Below are positions 20,782 through 31,038 of a stretch of DNA of 64,000 nucleotides, in pieces. Position 1 is the first letter of the stretch; every line of letters begins with the position of its first letter. Under the pieces are notes generated by a model. The model did not search any database. It saw only the letters and a list, made by a program, of their open reading frames with translations, and was not told the DNA's origin. This DNA is from an uncultured Pirellulaceae bacterium. Its GTDB lineage: Bacteria > Planctomycetota > Planctomycetia > Pirellulales > Pirellulaceae. The position numbers and the translations under genes are program-made. The stretch spans positions 1 to 64,000 of the forward strand of contig CALKNI010000096.1 in assembly GCA_938091115.1 (NCBI GenBank), in the 5' to 3' direction.

Positions 20782-22299
20782 ATGTTTTCACGCTCACCTT
20801 TTTCTTTTAACGGGCTCCAGATTATGAAATTCTTCCAACTTCCAAAAAACCTAATCACCGTGGCGTCCCTCTTACTTGCGTTGGCCACCTGCCGGAAACC
20901 GTCAAGTCAACTCACCGCTCAGGAAGTCACCGCACCGCCGAACATCATTCTCGTTTTTATTGACGACATGGGCTGGGGAGATTTTTCATGCTTTGGCAAT
21001 CAAGCAGTTGAAACCCAGAATATTGACCGACTGGCAAAAGAGGGAATTCGGTTCGAACAATTTTATGTTAACTCTCCAATTTGCTCTCCATCGCGAGTTG
21101 CAATTTCGACTGGACAGTACCCTGCCCGCTGGAAAATCACTTCCTACCTCGCCCATCGCGAACTTAACCAACGAAGGGGGATGGCTCAATGGCTCAATCC
21201 CGAAGCGCCAATGCTTGCGAGATTTTTACAAGAGTCTGGTTATTCGACTGGACATTTTGGAAAGTGGCACATGGGTGGCCAACGCGATGTCGGTGAGGCA
21301 CCGCTAATTTCGAAATACGGATTTGATCAATCACTGACCAATTTTGAAGGTCTTGGACCAAGAATTCTCGCTTTAAAAGACGCCTACAACGGACAGAAAG
21401 TAGCAGCTCACACTCTCGGCTCTGACAAACTCGGAAATCCAGCTGAAATCGCCTATGTCGACCGATCTTTGGTTACGCAATCGTTCACCCAGGCAGCACT
21501 TCAATTTATCAAAAAATCTGAATCAGAAGAAAAACCATTTTATATAAACCTTTGGCCGGACGACGTTCACTCTCCCTTTTTTCCACCGGAAGCACGCCGG
21601 AGCGATGGTTCCAAGCGAGCTCTCTACCATGGTGTTCTTGATACGATGGATGAACAGTTAGGTGTTCTTTTTGATTACGTAAGAAACAACCCCAGTCTAC
21701 AAAACAACACTTTGATTTTAGTCTGTAGTGATAACGGCCCGGAAAAAGGGGCAGGGTCAGCAGGTCCATTCCGGGGTTTTAAAACCCATCTGTTCGAAGG
21801 TGGTATTCGCAGTTCACTGATCGCCTGGGCTCCCGGATTGATTGACTCAGATAAAACAGGAACCGTTAATTCCGATTCCTGGTTTTCGGCAATGGATCTC
21901 GTGCCTTCGCTCCTATCACTTGCGAATGTCAAAACAAATACACGCTTTGACGGCCAACCGCTCGGATCGATGATTCTTGGAAACACAACTGAATCACGGA
22001 ACGCTCCTCTCTTTTTTCGTCGACCACCGGATCGAGATTCTTTTTATGGCATTACCGATTGCCCTGATCTGGCCGTTCGCGATGGAGACTGGAAACTGCT
22101 ATGCGAGTATGACGGAGCTCAGGCAGAATTGTATAATCTTAAACTAGACCGAGGAGAGAAAAACAATGTCGCCTCCGACCATCCGGACGTCACGCGCCGA
22201 TTAACCGCCTCGGTTATTCAGTGGCACCAAACTATGCCTCAAGACGCAGGCTCAATATTCGATGCTACACCGAAAACACGCAAACCAAAAAATCGGTAA
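20782..22299 (+). CDS. Sulfatase
   Basis: 505-aa ORF; 'NIILVFIDDMGWGDFSCFGNQAVETQNIDRLAKEGIRFEQFYVNSPICSPSRVAISTG' with CSPSR motif; 'FGKWHMGG'. Confidence 0.93.
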   Translation: MFSRSPFSFNGLQIMKFFQLPKNLITVASLLLALATCRKPSSQLTAQEVTAPPNIILVFIDDMGWGDFSCFGNQAVETQNIDRLAKEGIRFEQFYVNSPICSPSRVAISTGQYPARWKITSYLAHRELNQRRGMAQWLNPEAPMLARFLQESGYSTGHFGKWHMGGQRDVGEAPLISKYGFDQSLTNFEGLGPRILALKDAYNGQKVAAHTLGSDKLGNPAEIAYVDRSLVTQSFTQAALQFIKKSESEEKPFYINLWPDDVHSPFFPPEARRSDGSKRALYHGVLDTMDEQLGVLFDYVRNNPSLQNNTLILVCSDNGPEKGAGSAGPFRGFKTHLFEGGIRSSLIAWAPGLIDSDKTGTVNSDSWFSAMDLVPSLLSLANVKTNTRFDGQPLGSMILGNTTESRNAPLFFRRPPDRDSFYGITDCPDLAVRDGDWKLLCEYDGAQAELYNLKLDRGEKNNVASDHPDVTRRLTASVIQWHQTMPQDAGSIFDATPKTRKPKNR

Positions 22300-22366
22300 A
22301 ACAAATCCCCGTCCAGGATACAGCTTCCACCAACTATAACCGAATCCAACCGCTGAGAATCCGAGC

Positions 22367-22750
22367 ATGCAAATCACGCGAGGAAGCCAAGTTCAATTCA
22401 TTCCGGCATCCCATGAAAACCCTGACGATCCTGGCGTTCTAAAACGCGTGCTCGCTACCAAGAAAGATTTGTTCCATGGCCAGGTGATGATGGTTAACTG
22501 GTCGTTGTTACCCGATGGTAAATCGTTTGAACCTCATTACCATGAGGACATGCAGGAAGTCTTTGTGGTCTTAAACGGTACGGTCACAATGACGGTGGAC
22601 GATCAAGCCCATGAACTTAGTCGCGGAGACGCGATCTTGATTGATCCACACGAAATCCATCGCATGAGCAATCACTGCGGCGAAGCAGTTGAGTACATTG
22701 TGTTCGGCGTTTCAACCGAACAGGATGGAAAAACGGTTGTGGTACAGTAA
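22367..22750 (+). CDS. Cupin domain-containing protein
   Basis: 127-aa ORF; 'HYHEDMQEVFVVLNGTVTMTVDDQAHELSRGDAILIDPHEIHRM'. Confidence 0.85.
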   Translation: MQITRGSQVQFIPASHENPDDPGVLKRVLATKKDLFHGQVMMVNWSLLPDGKSFEPHYHEDMQEVFVVLNGTVTMTVDDQAHELSRGDAILIDPHEIHRMSNHCGEAVEYIVFGVSTEQDGKTVVVQ

Positions 22751-22799
22751 ACTGGTTCAAATCAAATCGCCGCTCACAATTCCACTGAGGAAGAATTAA

Positions 22800-23258
22800 A
22801 TGATCTTGTCAAAAAACCAGACGCACTTAGTTTGCCAAATAGTTCTACTTTTAGCGGCGTGCTGCACTCTCCTCGGCGGTTGCGCCGAACCTCCTGCCTC
22901 TGAATCCAGTTCCAAAACAGGAATCATCGGTAAAAAAACTCAGGACGTTGGCGAATTCAATCCTGAGGATGGCGAGAAAATCGCCGACTTACAAGTGAAG
23001 CCCTCCGCCAACCCCTACGCGTCTGCCGGAGCCTATGGGTTTGCCGTTTCAGAAGTTTCAAAAATTGCGGTCAATCAAGCATTGCAGTTTTTCAAAGCAG
23101 AACATGGGCGAATGCCAAGAGACTACGATGAATTTATGTCTCAAATCATCAAACGGAACAACATTCAGTTGCCAGTGCTACCCGGTAACCGCCGCTATCA
23201 GTATGATCCGGTGAAATTTGAGCTCGTGGTTGTGGAAGCAGAAAAAACAAATAAATAA
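22800..23258 (+). CDS. Hypothetical lipoprotein
   Basis: 152-aa ORF; signal peptide with lipobox 'LLGGCAEP'; good local codon continuity. Confidence 0.6.
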   Translation: MILSKNQTHLVCQIVLLLAACCTLLGGCAEPPASESSSKTGIIGKKTQDVGEFNPEDGEKIADLQVKPSANPYASAGAYGFAVSEVSKIAVNQALQFFKAEHGRMPRDYDEFMSQIIKRNNIQLPVLPGNRRYQYDPVKFELVVVEAEKTNK

Positions 23259-23441
23259 TTTTCATTTGTGTTACGCACAAAACAACATTATTCGGATTTA
23301 TTGACTGCCTGCGAAGCCCACACCAAATCTTCTTCCAGTTGGGCAATGCAATTGGAACTCCAACGGTAACACGTTAAGGCCGGATGCCTCGAAACAAGCT
23401 CTTAATTTTGAAATTTATTTGAATGCACGAAGGACGCAAAC

Positions 23442-25262
23442 TTGTCATTTGTAAATGAACCTTTCCAAGGCATTCGACCTCTTGGCTCGACTCTTATTTG
23501 CGAAAACCAAACCCAGTTCACCGTCTGGGCTCCCAATTGCCAATCGGTCAATGTGGAGATTATTGACCGCCATGGCGAAGTCGAAAATGTTCGCGATCGC
23601 TACCCCATGGAATCGGATCAAAGTGGATTCTACAGTAAGACCATCTCTGATTGCGGTGCTGGCACGCTCTACCGCTTCCAACTCAATCACGGCATGGGAC
23701 GTCCCGACCCTCGCTCAAAACATCAACCTTACGGTGTGCATGGGCCATCGGCAGTAGTTGACTCGAATCAGTTTCAATGGACGGATCAGAACTGGAACGG
23801 AATTGAGAAAAAAAACCTTGTGATTTACGAATTACACCTAGGCTCATTCACATCATCGGGGACGTACATCGCAGCGATTGAAAAACTGGATTCCTTAGTG
23901 AAACTCGGAATCACCGCTATCGAATTCCTTCCTTTAGCCCAATGCCCGGGAAACTGGAATTGGGGCTATGACGGGGTAAATTACTTTGCCCCAAGTAACA
24001 ACTTCGGGACACCTGATGAACTGAAATCCCTTGTCAACGCTTGCCACAATCGCGGCCTAGCTGTGATCAATGACGTGGTCTACAACCACGTCGGTCCCGA
24101 AGGTAACTATTTAGCGGAATTCGCACCGTACCGCTCCCCAAAATTTAATACTCCGTGGGGAGACGCACTGAATTTTGAACAAGAGGAAGTACGTCAATTT
24201 GTGCTCGACAACGTCTCTTATTGGATCGATGAATTCCATTTCGATGGCCTTCGCCTCGATGCCGTGCATTACATGTTTGACGATTGCGAAGATCACATCC
24301 TGAGCGATATCCGGGATTCTTTTCGAAAGACCGAATCTGCGCGAGGCCGTCGAACCCACCTCATCGGCGAATCAAATATCTTCGATGCAGATTTAATTAA
24401 ACCACTGGCCAATGGTGATCCCAACTACGACGCGATCTGGTCCGATTGCCTGATGCACTCAATCTATAAACACGGGAACCCTGCCATTCGCCTTACCGAT
24501 CGTCACTACCAAGAAAATGACATCGCCGAAGCGATTGAGCACGCTTATGTCTTCAGCACTCCCGAGGCGATGCGTGTCACAGAATCCGTTCGAAAAAAAC
24601 AAAACCCGTCAGGCAGTCGCAGCCACCTCGAGTCGCTGATCACCTCGCTACAAACGCACGATAGTGTCGGAAACCACCCGCATGGCAAAAGGCTCCATCA
24701 GCTAACCTCACTTCAATACCAGCGATCCGCTGCCGGGTTGATCCTTCTTTATCCATCGATTCCGATGATCTTTATGGGAGAAGAGTGGTCCACCAAAGCA
24801 CCGTTTCCATTCTTCGCAGATTTTGAAGATCCGCGCTTGCGAAAATTAGTCGATCAAGGGCGCCGAAATGAATATCCGCACCACAACTGGGACGGTTCTC
24901 CCCTGCCCTCCGACCCAACTGCCTTTACCTGCACAAAATCTCAACCCAATGACCTCAGTCCCGAGACGCATCGCTGGTATCAGCAATTATTGTCACTGAG
25001 AAAACAACTGATCGTGGATGATGTTTTAAGCGCACGAAATTTTTCGACTTACTCGGATTTGGAGACCTCCGTTTTTAAGCTGATCTACAAAACCACTGAA
25101 GGTTCATTGCATGTTTGCTCCCGGTTAGCGGGCCTGCAAGCCACTCCACTCTCCCTGGGAACTTTAGACGCCGGAGAGATCTTATTCGACTCAAACTACG
25201 AATCGAGTAAACCAAATGAAATCAGTGGCTCGCAGTGTTTAATCTGGATGTCAAAAAAATAG
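23442..25262 (+). CDS. treZ: Malto-oligosyltrehalose trehalohydrolase
   Basis: 606-aa ORF (TTG start); GH13 motifs 'AVINDVVYNHVGPEGNYL', 'DGLRLDAVHYM', 'HLIGESN', 'SLQTHDSVGNHPHGKRL', 'FMGEEWSTKAPFPFFADFED'. Confidence 0.92.
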   Translation: MSFVNEPFQGIRPLGSTLICENQTQFTVWAPNCQSVNVEIIDRHGEVENVRDRYPMESDQSGFYSKTISDCGAGTLYRFQLNHGMGRPDPRSKHQPYGVHGPSAVVDSNQFQWTDQNWNGIEKKNLVIYELHLGSFTSSGTYIAAIEKLDSLVKLGITAIEFLPLAQCPGNWNWGYDGVNYFAPSNNFGTPDELKSLVNACHNRGLAVINDVVYNHVGPEGNYLAEFAPYRSPKFNTPWGDALNFEQEEVRQFVLDNVSYWIDEFHFDGLRLDAVHYMFDDCEDHILSDIRDSFRKTESARGRRTHLIGESNIFDADLIKPLANGDPNYDAIWSDCLMHSIYKHGNPAIRLTDRHYQENDIAEAIEHAYVFSTPEAMRVTESVRKKQNPSGSRSHLESLITSLQTHDSVGNHPHGKRLHQLTSLQYQRSAAGLILLYPSIPMIFMGEEWSTKAPFPFFADFEDPRLRKLVDQGRRNEYPHHNWDGSPLPSDPTAFTCTKSQPNDLSPETHRWYQQLLSLRKQLIVDDVLSARNFSTYSDLETSVFKLIYKTTEGSLHVCSRLAGLQATPLSLGTLDAGEILFDSNYESSKPNEISGSQCLIWMSKK

Positions 25263-25339
25263 TTTATCCAATAACTCAATCACTGGTCACAAGAGCTCAA
25301 GAACGCTAATTCCAACTACTCATCAGCAACACAAAGACG

Positions 25340-25929
25340 TCACTGTAAGTCATCTCCGGAACGGCCATTGTAGACTGGTTCATTACTGTCTCGAAACCGC
25401 TGGAACACGACTTCCGCCTCTTCAGCCAGTACGTTTTCGATGACTTCTATCCCACGCGATTCCAATTCCTGCTGCCAATTGGGATGCACTGCACCTTCGT
25501 CAAATCCGGTCAATGACTCGATCCTTTCGCCCGATGCACCAATCACCAGACTTCGAATCCCCGACCATGGCAGAGCACCACAACACATCGCACAAGGCCT
25601 GCCATTAACGACAATTTGATATTCGGGCATTCCCGGACCACCCAAATCAAACGTCGAGAGTGCCTTTTGGGAAAACGAAATAGCAACAATTTCCGCGTGG
25701 GCGGAAGAATTATTGGAAGGCACCACTCGGTTAACTCCAATCCCTACCACTTCCCCGAGTTCTTCTCAAAAATACCGGCAGCAAAAGGGCCGCCGGTATT
25801 TTTATCCGAATTGATTTCGGCAAATCGGATCACCGCCCACTTTCGCTGCTCGTAGTCGGGAATGAATTTCGGTAATAACTGATTTTCTTCGACAGCCCAT
25901 GGCGGTAGCGAAACCTCAAAACTCATCAT
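25340..25929 (-). pseudogene. Nucleoside (guanine-type/CMP-dCMP family) deaminase interrupted by a frameshift
   Basis: Two adjacent minus-strand frames make one deaminase: 25929->25744 'MMSFEVSLPPWAVEEN..KWAVIRFAEINSDKNTGGPFAAGIFEKNSGKW*' and 25750->25340 '(V)VGIGVNRVVPSNNSSAHAEIVAIS...GRPCAMCCGALPW...'. Zn motifs HAE and PCAMC are in the second part, the GGPF motif in the first. One extra G in the GGGG run at 25753-25756 would join them. Confidence 0.8.
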
Positions 25930-25963
25930 GCCGATTCATACCTTTGGACTATAAATCGTAAAC

Positions 25964-28213
<2,250 letters not shown>

Positions 28214-28834
28214 TCAGATATGCTCATTGTCTTTTAACCAGTCAGTTTTTCTAGTGGGGTTCCGCGACGCTCCAAGCCTTGTTTTTTCGGGCAATCCACC
28301 AAACGCTGCACTCGCTAACAGCAAGCCATCCTCTGTGAAGCCGACCGGCTCACTGAAATCGATGAAAACTCGGCCCTGAACCTTAATAAATAAATCCCCG
28401 CCCAAGTGTAAAAAAGGCATCCAACGCAAAAAATGACTGGCAGATCGCAAAGAAATTTGTTCCTATTTCCAACGCAATCGCGAATATCCGCGACTGAGGT
28501 GAGTCTCAATCGTGAACCTCTTAATCAGAATTAACGCCAAAAGCCATTCGATTTCCAAACGGACCAAAGTCAAATAAGGGTGGTCGGCGATGTTCGTCAA
28601 TTAGTTTTCTCTCGCTATCAACGAGAATGAGAGAATTCGATGAAATGCTAAAGGAGGCTAATCTTCTATTAGCTCAATGCCTTCGATAGCCTACCAGGGA
28701 ATCTTTCCATTACCGGTCAGGGAATCATCAGTTGTCGAGCGAACTTCGCCAAACGCCCTAAAGTTTGGAAGAAATTTGATTTGCGGAGAGGGTGAATTTA
28801 TTTGTATTGCCTCCCAAGCTCGCTTAAAATCTAG

Positions 28835-28867
28835 CCCGTAACGTTGGTCGAAATTGGCGATTACGGG
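28835..28867 (+). other. Hairpin in leader region upstream of cold-shock gene
   Basis: CCCGTAA (28835-28841) and TTACGGG (28861-28867) inverted repeat, about 140 nt upstream of the csp start. Confidence 0.35.
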
Positions 28868-29006
28868 TCGTCAATAATGTTCAATTTCAATGATCTGAAG
28901 AGAATTCCAGACCACACAAAATTCGGTTTAGGATTTTATTTCAGAGCTCATCGAAACATACGTTAGCGATCAAGAAAGTCTGTGTTTTGTTTGGGGAGTG
29001 GCGGAA

Positions 29007-29204
29007 ATGCCGCAAGGTACGATAAAGAAGTTAACGGATAAGGGTTTTGGTTTCATTGAGGGTGAGCGCGGAGATATTTTTTTCCATCACTCCTCATTAG
29101 AAGAAACAACTTACGAAAATCTTCGCGAAGGTCAGAAAGTAGAATATTCTGAAGGACAAGGGCCTAAAGGTCCTCGAGCCGAGAGTGTTCGCGTGGTCGA
29201 TTAA
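29007..29204 (+). CDS. Cold-shock domain protein (CspA family)
   Basis: 'MPQGTIKKLTDKGFGFIEGERGDIFFHHSSLEE...' with RNP-like motifs. ATG at 29007 has GGGGAG about 8 nt upstream, preferred over the ORF-track GTG at 28998. Confidence 0.93.
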   Translation: MPQGTIKKLTDKGFGFIEGERGDIFFHHSSLEETTYENLREGQKVEYSEGQGPKGPRAESVRVVD

Positions 29205-29227
29205 TCGAGCATCAACCGAAAAAAAAT

Positions 29228-29272
29228 AGGATCCACGCAAGGCATTTGCTTTTCGTGGATCCTGTTTTATTT
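29228..29272 (+). terminator. Rho-independent terminator of the cold-shock gene
   Basis: Perfect 10-bp stem AGGATCCACG (29228-29237) / CGTGGATCCT (29254-29263) followed by GTTTTATTTT, 24 nt after the stop. Confidence 0.88.
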
Positions 29273-29497
29273 TAGCTTCAACAGGTTCCACTACGTCAAA
29301 TCGGTGGAAAATTTCTGTAACCTACTTTCTTGGACGATTGCTTTCTCTGGAATCACCGCAAATAGGTCTTCTTCTGGAAATTGCTAGCCGTTTTATTGGC
29401 TTGATTCGGACACTACCATGCTGGCGCTAAATTTCAGCCATGCAGGCCGTAACTTACGCCAAATGTGCTCGCGCCCTCCCGATTTCGCTCTAGTCTT

Positions 29498-29558
29498 GCT
29501 TGACTAAATAAGCGATAGATAGCTCCCACCAAGCCAAATGTAGAACCTTTAGTCAAGC
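29498..29558. repeat. 11-bp inverted repeat upstream of 29591 gene
   Basis: GCTTGACTAAA (29498-29508) and TTTAGTCAAGC (29548-29558), perfect, 39-nt spacer. Confidence 0.5.
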
Positions 29559-29590
29559 TCGCGATACCGATCTTCCAGTCTCCAATCGAA

Positions 29591-30514
29591 ATGCTACTCA
29601 TTCGCCAAAAGTCAATTCGACAATTATTTCTGGCCCGAATTCAATTGAATTTGCTACGCCTCCCGTGCGTTCTCGTGATCATTATTTTTCTTGCAGGTCA
29701 GGCACTCGCCCAACAGGCTTTCCCAACTGCGTCTAATTCGACAACGCAAGCTTCGAACCGGACGGCGAACTCAACCCAGGCTGATGCGGGAGAAAGAATA
29801 GATCAGCTCCTCACTCGACTTGTTCTTGAAAATATTCCGCACGAATTCGAAGACACAAAGGACTGGGGAAGACAGGTCGAGCGCTGGGACGGGGTTAAAT
29901 TTCGACGGGAAGGGCTAAAAATAGAAACCGAGCGGCGAAGGAAGTCAGTCAACGATGGAACTTGGACTCGTTACTCCGTCCAACTCCGCGACCCAAAAGA
30001 AAAGTTTTCAATCCAAATTAAAAATATGAAGGAACCGATAAAGAACAAGTTCACGCTGGATGTCCATTTTATTTCCGAACTGAGTCTAAAAGCTCGTCAT
30101 TCTAAATGGCTGCGGGGAGTTCAATTATTCAGCGTTAGCGCTGAGGGTTTTGCAAGTCTGCGGCTTGTCGTCTCGGTGAATCTAGAAATAAAGCCAGTTT
30201 CTATAAAATTCCCACCAGACTTCGTTGTTTCTCCTGTCGTCACCAACGCCGACATTGTCTTAGATGAATTCCGCATCGACCGCATTGGTAAAATAGGCGG
30301 TGAGGTCAGCCAGCAAATTACGAAAGCCGTTCGTTCCGAGCTCGATGATAAAATTGAAAAGAAGGAATCTAAATTAGTCCAGCGCTTAAACAAAGAAATT
30401 GACAAAAACAGAGACGACTTGCGGATCTCGATCGCAGATTCTATTCAGGCAAAATGGGTTACAAAGGCGAAAGAATTCCTGTCTCAAGCCGAGACAAAAA
30501 ATGCCGTGGATTAG
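29591..30514 (+). CDS. Conserved hypothetical secreted protein
   Basis: 307-aa ORF; signal peptide 'LPCVLVIIIFLAGQALAQQ'; no domain recognised. Confidence 0.65.
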   Translation: MLLIRQKSIRQLFLARIQLNLLRLPCVLVIIIFLAGQALAQQAFPTASNSTTQASNRTANSTQADAGERIDQLLTRLVLENIPHEFEDTKDWGRQVERWDGVKFRREGLKIETERRRKSVNDGTWTRYSVQLRDPKEKFSIQIKNMKEPIKNKFTLDVHFISELSLKARHSKWLRGVQLFSVSAEGFASLRLVVSVNLEIKPVSIKFPPDFVVSPVVTNADIVLDEFRIDRIGKIGGEVSQQITKAVRSELDDKIEKKESKLVQRLNKEIDKNRDDLRISIADSIQAKWVTKAKEFLSQAETKNAVD

Positions 30515-30660
30515 CCAGTCGTTCAACAGGCTTATTATCAATACAAGAAAATTAAATCGTGCTATATTAATGATTCAGAGCGTTTCTAGTGACCGGTAAT
30601 TTAAAACCGATCATTAGCGACTCGGTCAAACATTCCTCAACACTAGCCTTTCAAAACACA

Positions 30661-31011
30661 ATGAACTTTTTTTCATCGATCACACTGCTAATCACTGCCA
30701 TTGCTGCACTCGGCTTGAGCATTGGATGCGGTTCAAAATCTACCCCGACTGAATCGCCAAAAGTTGCGGTAACTGACGCAGAACTTTTGAGCGTTACATT
30801 TTTTGTCGACGGCATGGTCTGAGGCGTTGCATGAACCACAGCTGTTGTACAACAGCTAAAACAACTACCGGGTGTAGTTGAAGCCACCACCGATATGCAG
30901 CAGCAGACCGCGACTGCCATTTATGATCCCAAGCTGTTTCACCCTGACCACGCAATCGAATCGATTACTGGACAATTTGAACTCTCAATCTTTGACGGCG
31001 GGTATGAATAA
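30661..31011 (+). CDS. Candidate selenoprotein: heavy-metal-associated (HMA)-domain lipoprotein-like protein with two in-frame UGA (Sec) codons
   Basis: Reading through TGA at 30820-30822 and 30832-30834 gives MNFFSSITLLITAIAALGLSIGCGSKSTPTESPKVAVTDAELLSVTFFVDGMV-U-GVA-U-TTAVVQQLKQLPGVVEATTDMQQQTATAIYDPKLFHPDHAIESITGQFELSIFDGGYE* (116 aa). The UGAs replace the metal-binding cysteines of the HMA motif; HMA-like sequence continues in the same frame after both. Confidence 0.8.
30840..30857 (+). promoter_or_regulatory. Candidate bacterial SECIS hairpin 1
   Basis: AGCTGTT-GTAC-AACAGCT: 7-bp stem, GUAC loop (also a perfect 18-nt palindrome); loop begins 24 nt after UGA-1 and has G at its first position. 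Confidence 0.55.
30862..30880 (+). promoter_or_regulatory. Candidate bacterial SECIS hairpin 2
   Basis: CAACTAC-CGGGT-GTAGTTG: perfect 7-bp stem, 5-nt loop with G at its second position; loop begins 34 nt after UGA-2. Confidence 0.55.
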
Positions 31012-31038
31012 CTTGGTTCGCCGTAAAAAACTATGTTT

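Noticed and set aside
30589-30822. ORF-track 77-aa protein ending at TGA 30822 as a complete gene
   Set aside because: It ends exactly at the first expected metal-binding Cys of an HMA domain whose remainder continues in frame, so it is treated as a truncated call of the candidate selenoprotein.
30840-30857. AGCTGTTGTACAACAGCT as a transcription factor palindrome
   Set aside because: It is inside the coding frame of the HMA protein and next to a second hairpin; an RNA structure explanation fits better.
30661-31011. Simple pseudogene with two nonsense mutations
   Set aside because: Not excluded, but disfavoured: both stops are TGA, both sit at Cys positions, the frame is otherwise intact, and hairpins follow at suitable distances.
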